A stretch of 60,193 nucleotides of DNA, taken from NCBI GenBank assembly GCA_034439735.1, contig JAWXAX010000125.1, positions 1 to 60,193 on the forward strand. The letters run 5' to 3'. Shown here piece after piece: positions 34,501 to 41,979 of this stretch; position 1 is the first letter of the stretch; each line of letters opens with the position of its first letter. The position numbers and the translations under genes are program-made. Source of the stretch: Rhodothermales bacterium (GTDB lineage Bacteria > Bacteroidota > Rhodothermia > Rhodothermales > JAHQVL01). The notes under the pieces were generated by a model that was given only the letters and a program-made list of their open reading frames with translations, was not told the origin of the DNA and did no database searches.

Positions 34501-34598
34501 CAAGTAAAGAGATGCTGGGCCAGTCGCTCATGCCGGCGCTCGGCCGCTCGCTACGTCAGGAAGAACTGGTGGATCTGGTGGCATACCTGAAGGATTAG
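31545..34598 (+). CDS. PVC-type haem-binding lipoprotein: dehydrogenase-like propeller + HEAT + cytochrome c
   Basis: This 1017-residue protein is exported as a lipoprotein (lipobox ILIGC, Cys19). Residues about 40-450 form a sugar-dehydrogenase-like beta-propeller (DTDGDGAADLRKVF, DHGAHAFTFGPDGRLYF, NNYEVAVDAFGTLWQSDND). HEAT-type repeats fill 450-860 (SPQVRREAAIALRHND). A C-terminal cytochrome c domain has the haem motif Cys899-x2-Cys902-His903. The architecture is known from Planctomycetes and Verrucomicrobia as PVC-type haem proteins and suggests oxidation of a carbohydrate or alcohol with direct electron release. The stop codon lies in the first unit of a 15-bp tandem array. Start chosen at 31545; 31518 would place nine residues before the signal peptide. 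Confidence 0.87.
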   Translation: MRSAVIVSVIASGYILIGCQKPPVVNEYGLVPGVVGEALSPGQLREIEHALDGLEVAPGLEATLFAAEPMLANPTNIDIDARGRVWVTEGINYRPQLNPQNPVRGESERILILEDTDGDGAADLRKVFYEGTDINAALGIAVFGNRVFVSVSPNIFVFVDEDGDDVADRKEVLFTGIKGVQHDHGAHAFTFGPDGRLYFNFGNEGKQLLDADSVQVVDASGEEVKEDGQPYRQGMVFRMNPDGTDFEVLGHNFRNNYEVAVDAFGTLWQSDNDDDGNRATRINFVMEYGNYGFRDEMTGADWRQRRTGWEEEIPQRHWHLNDPGVVPNLLQTGAGSPTGIAIYEGRLLPEVYWDQMIHTDAGPNVVRSYPVSKTGAGYKAEIVNILKGTHDQWFRPSDVAVAPDGSLIVSDWYDPGVGGHHVGDLAQGRLYRIAPPRTPYTVPTHDLSLPETAVIALRSPNVATRYLAWTALNVMGATAETALDELLDDPNPRMQARALWLLGQIEGRGASTVEMALADENEDIRIAGLRLARQLDLDLIPYIQQGADDPSPQVRREAAIALRHNDSPEAPALWARLAAQHDGVDRWYLEALGIAADRQWDAFFAAWQEQNREDWDTPAGRDIVWRARAEAALPLLTELILSPTTTDTERLRYFRALDFHPASPAKAALLGGLLAADHPRELDIRVLSLQHLAGSDAMETPATRDAIYSTLDDVRGTRAFLDLVDRFELADQGEALFTMALADPAGDLGKDAGRILLDLDGRERIAAAVAAASTEESTAIISLLDGVESNGSRGTLESLFRDPSLPLEVRRRALEAFGPGWQGENRVLTLLKEGVMPEELSATASSILFASTDSRRRGQAEQYFEPPSGMTGEALPAIEALVTMQGNPKEGAVVFAQFCSTCHVVQGHGVDFGPALTEIGNKLTPEALYTAILYPDAGIGFGYEGYVLKLKDGSEAVGYILNQSGDEIRLREAGGRTNSYSVSDVASKEMLGQSLMPALGRSLRQEELVDLVAYLKD

Positions 34599-34697
34599 CG
34601 ATTAAACGATTAGCGATTAAACGAATAGCGATTAAACGATTAGCGATTAAACGAATAGCGATTAAACGATTAGCGATTAAACGATTAGCGATTAAAC
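34593..34697. repeat. 15-bp tandem array (GATTAGCGATTAAAC), seven copies
   Basis: Seven perfect-length units begin at 34593 and alternate GATTAGCGATTAAAC with the variant GAATAGCGATTAAAC in positions 3 and 5. The array runs into a partial unit. The first unit supplies the TAG stop of the upstream gene, and in all units the TAG and TAA triplets give stops in several frames. Such short arrays often vary in copy number between strains. Confidence 0.9.
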
Positions 34698-34700
34698 GAA

Positions 34701-34753
34701 TAGCGAATAGCGATGGGGGGGTGCACTACATCCCTCTACATCGCTATTCGCTA
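34701..34753. terminator. Perfect 15-bp inverted repeat between convergent genes
   Basis: TAGCGAATAGCGATG (34701-34715) and its exact complement CATCGCTATTCGCTA (34739-34753) enclose 23 bases with a run of seven G (34715-34721). It lies between the cytochrome c lipoprotein and the sugar transferase, which converge here. Its arms are made from the same words as the tandem array, so it probably arose from inverted array units. A bidirectional terminator role is likely. Confidence 0.6.
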
Positions 34754-34775
34754 ATCACGAATCACGAATCGCCAA

Positions 34776-35429
34776 TCAGTACGCTCCTTGCCGGGTGAGG
34801 ACGACTGTTGCGGTGCGGACGAGGATCTGGAGGTCCAGCATCATCGACCAGTTGCGGACGTAGTACGGATCCCACTGCTTCATCCCGTCCAATCCGCTGT
34901 CGCTGCGGCCGGAAACCTGCCAGAGGCCCGTGATGCCTGGCTTCACAACGTTGCGCAGTTCGCGGACTTCCGTCGGCAGCGCGTTGTGGTGGTACGCCGG
35001 CAGCGGGCGCGGGCCGACCATCACCATGTCTCCGATGAGCACGTTCACCAGCTGCGGCAGCTCGTCGAGGCTCGTACGGCGCAGGATATTGCCGATCTTC
35101 GTGATGCGGGGGTCCTTGCGGAGCTTGAAGAACATTTCCCACTCCTGACGCAGCACTTCGTCTTTGGCGAGGGCCTGCTTGAGGGCTTCCTCGGCGTTGA
35201 CGACCATCGTCCGGAACTTGAAGGTGCGGAAGATGCGGCCGTCCTTGCCGAGGCGCTCCTGCAGAAACAGCGGGTTTTTGCCGTCTTCCAGGAGGATGGC
35301 GAGGTAGATCACGGCGCAGACCGGAAGCCAGAACGGCATCGTGACGAGCACGATGAGAATGTCGATGAGCTGCTTGGCGGCCTGCTTGGCTTTCGAAGGG
35401 CGGACGGTGACGAGTTCGGCGGTAGACAT
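34776..35429 (-). CDS. Bacterial sugar transferase (undecaprenyl-phosphate glycosyl-1-phosphate transferase), short form
   Basis: The protein has 217 residues. One hydrophobic reentrant or membrane segment (QLIDILIVLVTMPFWLPVCAVIYLAIL) is followed by the catalytic domain with PLFLQERLGKDGRIFRTFKFRTM, RRTSLDELPQLVNVLIGDMVMVGPRP and KPGITGLWQVSGRSD. This is the minimal PglC/WcaJ-C-terminal type. It transfers a sugar-1-phosphate to undecaprenyl phosphate to start a surface glycan. No other polysaccharide genes are nearby. The start is the ATG at 35429; the frame continues upstream but as low-complexity sequence. Confidence 0.92.
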   Translation of the reverse strand: MSTAELVTVRPSKAKQAAKQLIDILIVLVTMPFWLPVCAVIYLAILLEDGKNPLFLQERLGKDGRIFRTFKFRTMVVNAEEALKQALAKDEVLRQEWEMFFKLRKDPRITKIGNILRRTSLDELPQLVNVLIGDMVMVGPRPLPAYHHNALPTEVRELRNVVKPGITGLWQVSGRSDSGLDGMKQWDPYYVRNWSMMLDLQILVRTATVVLTRQGAY

Positions 35430-35980
35430 GATCGGGGGGGAGCTTCGGGGGGGTGTGCCTGAGTGACGTAAGAAAAATACCCCAATCCCCGGCCGCGCCG
35501 GTGCGCCTGCCGCATCGCCCGTCATACGCAATTATGCATCATCACACATGATCTCAGGCTATCGCGTGTGGTCCATTGGAGTAGCGTGAAGCGCCATGTG
35601 GCGCATTGGGTGTGAGTATGCTTACCGATCCCGGGATAGGGCCAGTACGATCAGGGAAGCAACGGCTTGAAGAACATTCAAACGTGGGCGTTTTTTAGCT
35701 TGACTTCAAAAATGACGCAAATACGTTATTGCAGTTACCATAACATGTTATGTAGGTTGCGCATAACATGTATGTCAAGCAGGCCAAAGTGTGGCTTTGA
35801 ATGGGAAGGTATTCCCCAAATGTCGCCATTTTGTCATTTCCATGTGCGCAAGTGTCATGATTCCATGATCCATCTCCTCCGGGTGGTGAACGAGAAGAGA
35901 ATGCCTGTCGGCGTATGTGCTCTGTCCCTGTGGCGGCCGGCTTTTGCTGACCGCCAGTACATTTCAACCTGAGGAATACG
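35430..35980. other. A/T-richer gene-free region upstream of the duplicated lipoprotein gene
   Basis: About 550 bases with lower GC than the surroundings. Open frames exist on both strands (for example 35667-35972 plus and 35695-35967 minus), but they are Cys/His/Met-rich, lack any family feature and overlap each other, so neither is accepted. The notable content is the palindromic pair at 35739-35774. The region probably carries the promoters of both divergent genes. Confidence 0.5.
35739..35774. promoter_or_regulatory. Candidate operator: palindrome CATAACATGTTATG with a near-copy 23 bp downstream
   Basis: CATAACATGTTATG at 35739-35752 is a perfect 14-bp palindrome. A second site, CATAACATGTATG at 35762-35774, repeats its left half and most of its right half. 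The centres are about two helical turns apart, so both would face the same side of the DNA, as expected for cooperative dimers. The pair lies about 210 bases before the lipoprotein gene at 35981. No regulator gene is adjacent. Confidence 0.5.
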
Positions 35981-37057
35981 ATGAAACCACGTGTCTGGCT
36001 GTCGGCACTGACAGCCCTCCTAGTGCTAGGGATGGCGGCATGCGATGCCTCGTCCCCTGATGATTCACTTCAAATTAGAGGACCAGAAAACGTTTCAGCC
36101 GATGTGCAACCCGATCCGCCGGCAGGTGATGTGCTGCCTGTCATCACCGTGGATGGGGTGATGTTCTGCGGCACGACGCATACCGTGGATCTCTGGGCCG
36201 GCCAGTTTGAGGATGTCGGCAGCGTAACGATCTATAATGACGGGAGCAACCTCTACGTCACGGTCTATTCCGAGGCCGGCTATCAGGCGGGCGAGGAGCA
36301 ACTCAAGATGTGGGTGGGCGGTGATCTCGCGAACATGCCAAGGAACGGGCCCGGCAACCCGCAATTTGGGCAGTTTCCCTACAAGATCACGACGGACGGC
36401 GGAACCACGTACACCTTCACTATTCCGCTTGACGACCTGAGCCTGGTCAACGCCTGTGGAGACCTGATCTATGTCGTGGTCCACGCGGATGTGACGACAC
36501 CGGGGGGTGGAAGTGAAACGGCTTTCGGTGGCGATACGGGCGGTGATACGGGTGAACGCTGGTGGTACTACACCACCTATACCATTCAGTGCTGCGATAC
36601 GCCGCCGCCGTTTGACCAGAGCGAAACGGCCTTTGCGAAAGGAGGCTATGTCTGGACCACCGCCAAGAAATCGAATCCAGAAAACCTACCTTCGCTTAAC
36701 CTCATCAAGAACCGATGGGGATGGGCCATCAATCTGAATGGCGACGGTACGACGACCTACGAAATCTGGGCAGGCGCCGGCCTGAATCTTACCTCGAATG
36801 GTACGCTCGTAGGATCGCTCAGCGTTGAGGTGATTGGCTCGTCGGTCACCGTTTCGTATACCATGACGCCGGGGTATGCGATGCAGGAAGCACACATTTA
36901 CGTTGGTGACCTGAGCCCGACAACCACTGCTCCGGGCCAGTATGGCCACACGGTCTATTTCGACCCGCTGGCCTCGTCCTACAGCTACACCTTCGACGCG
37001 ACCGATACGAACGGGGATGGCATCTGGGTGATCGCTCATGCGGTTGTGAACTGGTAA
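35981..37057 (+). CDS. Lipoprotein with internally duplicated beta domain, function unknown
   Basis: This 358-residue protein has lipobox GMAAC (Cys21). Two halves show the same layout. The first has VTVYSEAGYQAGEEQLKMWVG, then NPQFGQFPY, then a TYTFTIPLDDL strand. The second has VTVSYTMTPGYAMQEAHIYVG, then APGQYGHTVYF, then SYSYTFDATD. Each half thus carries 'xGY-x5-hxhxhG ... GQf/yP/Gy ... YTFxhpl', and the cysteines (VMFCG, NACGD, IQCCD) lie only in the first half and middle. It is not a family I can name. The segment type resembles secreted proteins annotated only as hypothetical in Bacteroidota. A strong terminator follows and an operator-like palindrome pair precedes it, so it is probably regulated on its own. 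Confidence 0.8.
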   Translation: MKPRVWLSALTALLVLGMAACDASSPDDSLQIRGPENVSADVQPDPPAGDVLPVITVDGVMFCGTTHTVDLWAGQFEDVGSVTIYNDGSNLYVTVYSEAGYQAGEEQLKMWVGGDLANMPRNGPGNPQFGQFPYKITTDGGTTYTFTIPLDDLSLVNACGDLIYVVVHADVTTPGGGSETAFGGDTGGDTGERWWYYTTYTIQCCDTPPPFDQSETAFAKGGYVWTTAKKSNPENLPSLNLIKNRWGWAINLNGDGTTTYEIWAGAGLNLTSNGTLVGSLSVEVIGSSVTVSYTMTPGYAMQEAHIYVGDLSPTTTAPGQYGHTVYFDPLASSYSYTFDATDTNGDGIWVIAHAVVNW

Positions 37058-37089
37058 GAACTCCCGTTCTGGACTGCAAACGAACTACG

Positions 37090-37121
37090 GAAAGCTCCCT
37101 TCGGCAACGGAGGGAGCTTTC
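37090..37121 (+). terminator. Rho-independent-type terminator hairpin
   Basis: An 11-bp perfect stem, GAAAGCTCCCT (37090-37100) with AGGGAGCTTTC (37111-37121), encloses a 10-base loop with TTCGGCAACG. It lies 33 bases after the stop of the duplicated lipoprotein gene. The T run afterwards is weak, but the A-rich start of the stem would pair with a T-rich end. Confidence 0.8.
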
Positions 37122-37298
37122 TCACATTGTACCACGGGGGAAGTGATGAATGGGTCTGGATCGAAATCCAAACCATCACCGCGTAATTCCAGTTCTCAGC
37201 CGGGGAATGCATGAGTGGCAGTGGAAATAGTGGCCGGCGACGCGTTATGTTGAGGTCAGTTTCTCATCAGGCAGTTGAAAACGTATCGGACGCGTCCC

Positions 37299-38219
37299 AT
37301 GAATCGTCGCACCTTTCTCGCCCAAACCACCGCTCTAGCCGCCCTCGCTCCGCTCATGCCCGTATCCACACATTCCATCAAGCCGTCTTTTTCGATCTCG
37401 CTGGCCGAATGGTCGCTCCATCGCACCCTCTTTTCGGGTGCGCTGCAGCCGTTGGACTTCCCCGTGGTGGCCAGGCGCACCTATGGCATCGACGCCGTTG
37501 AATACGTCAACCAGTTTTTCCTGGTGTCGGAGCTGTTTGTGGCCGAATTAAAACGGCGGGCCGACGGTGAGGGGGTAAAAAATCTGCTAATCATGGTGGA
37601 CGACGCCGGCCGGCTTGGCGATGCCAATCCAGCCCTCCGCCAGGACGCCATCAACCGACATCGGCCCTGGCTGGACATCGCCGCCGCGCTCGGCTGTCAC
37701 TCTATCCGCATCAACGCCCGCAGCGAGGGCTCGGCGGAGGAGCAGACGAAGTTGATGGCCGACGGCCTACAGCGTCTGGGCGATGAGGCCGCCACGCGAG
37801 GGCTCAACGTCATCGTCGAAAACCACGGCGGTTTCTCAAGCCAGGGCGCCTGGGTGGCCAATCTCATGCGAACGCTCAACCACGCCAACGTGGGCACCCT
37901 GCCCGATTTTGGCAACTGGTATCCGGCGGACGAATACGGCGGCCCGACGCCGGCGGGCAAGGCTGGCCCGTATTACGACCGGTACCAGGGGGTCGATGAG
38001 ACGATGCCTTTCGCCCGCGGACTCAGCGCCAAGTCGTACGCCTTCGACGCGCAGGGCAATGAAACCAGCACGGACTTTGGGCGCATGATGGCAATCGCCG
38101 TGAAACACGGATTTTCAGGCCACGTCGGGATCGAATACGAGGGATCGGCCCACAGCGAACACGACGGCATCCTGGCTACGAAACAGCTGCTGGAGGGCGT
38201 CAGGGCCTCGATGGGGTAA
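37299..38219 (+). CDS. Tat-exported sugar phosphate isomerase/epimerase-like protein
   Basis: The protein has 306 residues from the ATG at 37299, which begins a twin-arginine signal peptide ([18 protein letters not shown]). A TIM-barrel of the AP-endonuclease-2 family follows, with [32 protein letters not shown] and [16 protein letters not shown] holding likely metal ligands (Glu, Asp, His, Glu). Tat export means folding, probably with its metal, in the cytoplasm before release to the periplasm. It may process keto sugars there. The last 20 bases overlap the oppositely oriented DUF2256 gene. A perfect hairpin terminates transcription upstream; 177 bases between them hold nothing else clear. 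Confidence 0.85.
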   Translation: MNRRTFLAQTTALAALAPLMPVSTHSIKPSFSISLAEWSLHRTLFSGALQPLDFPVVARRTYGIDAVEYVNQFFLVSELFVAELKRRADGEGVKNLLIMVDDAGRLGDANPALRQDAINRHRPWLDIAAALGCHSIRINARSEGSAEEQTKLMADGLQRLGDEAATRGLNVIVENHGGFSSQGAWVANLMRTLNHANVGTLPDFGNWYPADEYGGPTPAGKAGPYYDRYQGVDETMPFARGLSAKSYAFDAQGNETSTDFGRMMAIAVKHGFSGHVGIEYEGSAHSEHDGILATKQLLEGVRASMG

Positions 38220-38364
38220 TCCAGGAGCGCTTGTTGCGACAGGCATCAGAGCAGTAGCGCACCTCCTCCCACACCCGCTCCCACTTTTTTCGCCAGGTAA
38301 ACGAGCGGTTGCAGACGGCGCATGCCTTTTTCTGGAGGTCCCATTTGTTCGGTTTTCGGGGCAT
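38200..38364 (-). CDS. DUF2256-family small zinc-finger protein
   Basis: This short gene encodes 54 residues (ATG 38364, TGA 38202-38200). It starts [20 protein letters not shown], followed by [18 protein letters not shown] and [10 protein letters not shown]. Cys15, Cys18, Cys38 and Cys42 form a Cx2C...Cx3C zinc site, and the WxxxWExVxYCSxxCR pattern is characteristic of DUF2256. The function of the family is unknown; I recall members beside cryptochrome/photolyase or SDR genes, which fits the SDR five bases upstream on the same strand. It overlaps the 3' end of the isomerase gene by 20 bases. Confidence 0.88.
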   Translation of the reverse strand: MPRKPNKWDLQKKACAVCNRSFTWRKKWERVWEEVRYCSDACRNKRSWITPSRP

Positions 38365-38369
38365 AGGAC

Positions 38370-39098
38370 TCAGTTTTTTGTCCTCAACGTAGACCGTCCT
38401 CCATCGACCCCCATGATCTGCCCCGTTATCCAGCCGGCTTCTGGGGATACGAGAAAGGCGGCAAGGTTGGCGACATCCTCGGCGTCGCCCAGGCGCTGGA
38501 GAGGGTGTAATTCCGCGATAGCCGCGGCCATCTTTTCGTTGCCCAGCATGCCGGCAGCCAGCGGGGTGCGGGTAAGCGACGGGGCGATCGCGTTGACGCG
38601 GATCTTCGGGGCGAGCTCGGCGGCGAGGGAAAGGGTGAGTCCGTTCACGGCGCCTTTCGCCATGCCCATCGAGGTGTGAAATGAAAATCCCTGCGAGGCC
38701 GCTACGGTGGAAAAGAGGACGACCGAGGCCGGCGACTCCGATTGTTTGAGTGCCGGCACGGCCGCCTGGACGGCCAGCGCCGCTCCGAGGGCATTGACCT
38801 GGAAATCCTTCATGAAATCTGACTCCGTCATCCGCCCGAAGCTGCGCAGATTAATCGTGCCCACGGCGTAAACCAGGCCCGCCCACGGCCCCGGGGCGTC
38901 GCTGGAAACACGGCCGAACACGGTATGGTCCGTCACATCCCCGGCCGTATAGGTGGCGCCGAGTTCTTCGGCTACAGCCACCAGCCGGTTTTCGTCACGC
39001 CCGACAAGATGGAGCGGGTACCCCCGTGCGTGGAGGAGCCGGGCCGTAGCCGAGCCGATGCCGCCAGAGCCGCCGTAGATGATATAGGGTGCGGACAT
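38370..39098 (-). CDS. SDR-fold protein with catalytic tyrosine replaced by methionine
   Basis: This 242-residue protein has the glycine-rich cofactor motif [12 protein letters not shown] and a Rossmann fold. At the active site Ser130 and Lys148 are in place, but the tyrosine position is Met144 ([12 protein letters not shown]). The later part ([29 protein letters not shown]) is standard. I recall SDRs near DUF2256 genes that also lack the tyrosine, so this may be a subfamily trait. It may bind a nucleotide without the usual redox chemistry, or use another acid. It ends 5 bases before the DUF2256 start, forming a two-gene unit. Confidence 0.85.
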   Translation of the reverse strand: MSAPYIIYGGSGGIGSATARLLHARGYPLHLVGRDENRLVAVAEELGATYTAGDVTDHTVFGRVSSDAPGPWAGLVYAVGTINLRSFGRMTESDFMKDFQVNALGAALAVQAAVPALKQSESPASVVLFSTVAASQGFSFHTSMGMAKGAVNGLTLSLAAELAPKIRVNAIAPSLTRTPLAAGMLGNEKMAAAIAELHPLQRLGDAEDVANLAAFLVSPEAGWITGQIMGVDGGRSTLRTKN

Positions 39099-39170
39099 GA
39101 TGTTGGGCCAATCTGTGTGGGAGGTTGCCGAGAGTAACTGCCAACGATAACCTCCATTACCCGAGAGTGC

Positions 39171-40670
39171 CTATTCGCTCCGCCCCAACGCATCGTTCAC
39201 TCCTTTCAGGGCCGGGTAGAGGGCTTTGTAGAGTTCGTAGAACCGCGCGTACGTCGCCACGGCGTCGGGCCGGCACGGGGTGCTTCCTGTAACCCGGATA
39301 CACGCTTTGGCTGCCGCGTCTACATCCGGCCAGGCGCCCACGCCCACGCCGGCCAGCAGCGCCGCGCCGTAGGCGGCGCCCTCGGTCGTGTTCACCGTCG
39401 CCAGCTCCGCCCCGAGAATGTCGGCCAGGATCTGGCGCCAGACGGGGCTTTTCGCGCCTCCGCCCGAGATCCGCACCTGGCGCGCCGCGGGGAGTCCGGA
39501 CGACCGCAGTAACTCGAAACTGTCCTTCAACCCGAAGCCCACGCCTTCCAGCACGGCGCGGGTGAGGTGGTCGCGGGTGTGCCGGACCGTCAACCCTACG
39601 AAGGCGCCACGTGCGTAGGGATCCGGATGGGGCGTGCGTTCCCCGGTGAGGTAGGGGAGGAAGAGCAGCCCGTCGCTGCCGGCGGGAATGTCCGCCGTAG
39701 CATGTACCAGGTCCTCGAACTCGACCCCGGGTGCGATCGTGTCCCGATGCCAGCGGAGGCTGCCGGCAGCGGATAACATCACCCCCATCATATGCCAGCG
39801 CCCCGGCACGGCGTGGCAAAAACCATGGAGCCGCCCCTCGGGCTCGATGGCCGGCTGGTTAGCACTGGCGAACACGACACCCGAAGTGCCGAGCGTCAGG
39901 GCGACGATCCCTTCTTCCACGGCGCCGACCCCGACGCCCTGCGCCGCCTGATCCCCCCCGCCGCCCACAACGGGGATGCCGGCCGGGATGCCGAGCAAGG
40001 CCGCGGCCTCGACCGAAACCCGGCCCGTGATTTCAGGCCCCTCGTGGGTATCCGGTAACCACGCACGGGGGATGTCGAGCGCGGCGAGGACCTCATCCGA
40101 CCAGTCGCGCTTTCGGATATCCAGCAGCAGGGTGCCGGCCGCGCCGGCGCGGTCGGTGGCGTAGTCGCCCGTGAGGCGGAAGCGAACGTAATCCTTCGGC
40201 AGGAGCACGTGCCTGATCCGGGCGTAGTTCTCGGGTTCGTGGTTGCGGACCCAGAGGATTTTGGGGGCCGTGAACCCGGTGAGGGCATCGTTGCCGGTGA
40301 GCTGGATGAGCCGGCTCCGCCCGACACGGGTTCGGATTTCGTCGCACTCGGCCCCGGTACGCTGGTCGTTCCAGAGCAACGCCGGCCGGATGACCTCGCC
40401 TTTTGCATCCAGCAGCACCAGACCGTGCATCTGGCCGGTGAGACCGATGCCGGCGATGTCTGCTGGATGCACTCCTGTCTTCGAGATCACGGCCCGCACA
40501 CTCTCTACGGTGCCTTTCCACCAGAAATGGGGATCTTGTTCGCTCCACAGAGGCCGGGGAGTGTCGTACGGGTATTCGGAAGAGGCCACGCCGGCGACGA
40601 CGCCGACGTCGTCCATGATCAGCGCTTTTGTGGCGGTGGTGGAACTGTCGATTCCGATGAAGTAGGACAT
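39171..40670 (-). CDS. xylB: Xylulokinase (FGGY family)
   Basis: This 499-residue protein begins FIGIDSSTTATKALIMDD, an ATPase phosphate-1 motif. It has GIGLTGQMHGLVLLD (the xylulokinase-specific GQMHG), RPALLWNDQRT, ALTLGTSGVVFA and the late RISGGGAKSPVWRQILADIL and TTEGAAYGAALLAG. It phosphorylates D-xylulose to xylulose 5-phosphate for the pentose phosphate pathway. No xylose isomerase is present in the window. It may receive ketopentoses produced by the isomerase and oxidoreductase genes to its left. The next gene is divergent, leaving 234 bases of shared promoter region. Confidence 0.92.
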   Translation of the reverse strand: MSYFIGIDSSTTATKALIMDDVGVVAGVASSEYPYDTPRPLWSEQDPHFWWKGTVESVRAVISKTGVHPADIAGIGLTGQMHGLVLLDAKGEVIRPALLWNDQRTGAECDEIRTRVGRSRLIQLTGNDALTGFTAPKILWVRNHEPENYARIRHVLLPKDYVRFRLTGDYATDRAGAAGTLLLDIRKRDWSDEVLAALDIPRAWLPDTHEGPEITGRVSVEAAALLGIPAGIPVVGGGGDQAAQGVGVGAVEEGIVALTLGTSGVVFASANQPAIEPEGRLHGFCHAVPGRWHMMGVMLSAAGSLRWHRDTIAPGVEFEDLVHATADIPAGSDGLLFLPYLTGERTPHPDPYARGAFVGLTVRHTRDHLTRAVLEGVGFGLKDSFELLRSSGLPAARQVRISGGGAKSPVWRQILADILGAELATVNTTEGAAYGAALLAGVGVGAWPDVDAAAKACIRVTGSTPCRPDAVATYARFYELYKALYPALKGVNDALGRSE

Positions 40671-40904
40671 GGGGGAGTGGAACGTGAATGTACAGGCGGT
40701 CCAATATATTGTGCCTGTTTATCTAATGCGATTCAATACGTCGATCAATCTCGACTGACCCTACGGAAACCATGCCCTTGCCGCGCAAAAATTCTGAAAT
40801 CCCCCTCGAAACTAAAGCAGACACGCTCCGTTTTTAGCCGCGCGCTCACCCAGTACGTTCCAACCCAAAAGCGGGGGAACGCCCCGCACGTCCTTGTCTG
40901 CCCG
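40671..40904. other. Divergent promoter region between xylB and the polyamine operon
   Basis: These 234 bases contain no gene and no strong hairpin. An A/T-rich patch (CAATATATTGTGCCTGTTTATC, about 40702-40723, given here in two parts of one stretch) is the best candidate for promoter elements. No repeat or operator palindrome was recognised. Confidence 0.4.
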
Positions 40905-41918
40905 ATGCACATTTCCATAGCCGATTTTCTGGAGCATCATTATCGCCACTTTAACGCCGCGGCGCTCGTCGATGCGGCGAAGGGGTATGTCGATCATATC
41001 GATAAAGGCGGAGCGATGATGGTTACCCTTGCCGGCGCGATGAGCACCGCCGAGATGGGCCTCTCGCTCGCCGAGATGATCCGGAAGGACCTCGTCCACC
41101 TCATCACCTGCACGGGCGCCAACCTCGAGGAGGACCTGTTCAACCTGGTCGCGCACGACTTCTACGTCCGTATCCCGAACTACCGCGACCTCACGCCGGC
41201 GGACGAGGAGAAGCTCCTCAGCCGGCACCTCAACCGCGTCACGGATACCTGCATCCCGGAAGAAGAGGCCATTCGCCGGCTTGAAAAAGCCGTGCTCAAG
41301 GAATGGCAGGACGCCGACCGCAGCGGCCAGCGCTACTTCCCGCACGAGTTCATGTACCGGGTCATCCGGAACGGCTCGCTCAAGCCGTATTACCAGATCG
41401 ACCCAGCCGACAGCTGGCTCGTGGCGGCGGCCGAGAAAAATCTTCCGATCATCGTGCCCGGTTGGGAGGATTCGACCCTCGGCAACATCTACGCGGCCCA
41501 CTGCATCCAGGGGGATGTCCGGAACGTGCACACGGTGCGGTCGGGAATCGAATACATGATGATGCTCGCCGGCATCTACGAGCAGGAGACCAGCAAACGC
41601 TCGATCGGCTTTTTCCAGATCGGCGGCGGCATTGCCGGCGACTTCCCGATCTGCGTCGTCCCGATGCTGCATCAGGACTTGCTCCGCACCGAGGTCCCGC
41701 TCTGGGGGTATTTCTGCCAGATCAGCGACTCCACCACCAGCTACGGTTCCTACTCGGGCGCCGTCCCGAACGAAAAGATCACCTGGGGGAAACTCAGCGC
41801 GGACACTCCGAAGTATGTGATCGAATCCGACGCGACGATCGTTGCGCCATTGATTTTTGCGTACGTCTTGGAGCGCTCGAAGGTGGCGGCGGCAGCCGGC
41901 GCGGCCGTATCGGCCTGA
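40905..41918 (+). CDS. Deoxyhypusine synthase-like protein (probable homospermidine or aminobutyl-transfer enzyme)
   Basis: This 337-residue protein matches the deoxyhypusine synthase fold: GAMMVTLAGAMSTAEMGLSLAEMIRKDLVHLI, TGANLEEDLFNLVA, GFFQIGGGIAGDFPI, DSTTSYGSYSGAVPNEKITWGKL and YVIESDATIVAPLIFAYV. The lysine that forms the enzyme-imine intermediate in eukaryotic DHS corresponds to Lys296 in TWGKL, and the NAD-binding segments look intact, so it is probably active. Bacteria lack eIF5A, the eukaryotic target; characterised bacterial relatives make sym-homospermidine from putrescine. It starts the operon whose next genes convert arginine to putrescine (speA, aguB, aguA), giving a direct substrate supply. 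The ATG at 40905 is the only start near the family N terminus. Confidence 0.88.
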   Translation: MHISIADFLEHHYRHFNAAALVDAAKGYVDHIDKGGAMMVTLAGAMSTAEMGLSLAEMIRKDLVHLITCTGANLEEDLFNLVAHDFYVRIPNYRDLTPADEEKLLSRHLNRVTDTCIPEEEAIRRLEKAVLKEWQDADRSGQRYFPHEFMYRVIRNGSLKPYYQIDPADSWLVAAAEKNLPIIVPGWEDSTLGNIYAAHCIQGDVRNVHTVRSGIEYMMMLAGIYEQETSKRSIGFFQIGGGIAGDFPICVVPMLHQDLLRTEVPLWGYFCQISDSTTSYGSYSGAVPNEKITWGKLSADTPKYVIESDATIVAPLIFAYVLERSKVAAAAGAAVSA

Positions 41919-41979
41919 ACGGTTGCGATCCCCACTGAACACCACACGATTCTCATCAGCCTTAGATTCAAAAACGATA

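Noticed and set aside
34593-34697. CRISPR array at the 15-bp repeats
   Set aside because: Units are head to tail with no spacers and far too short for CRISPR repeats.
35667-35972. Possible 101-residue gene upstream of the duplicated lipoprotein
   Set aside because: Cys/His-rich, no family feature, overlaps another equally weak frame on the opposite strand, and contains the palindromic pair, so it is better read as regulatory DNA.
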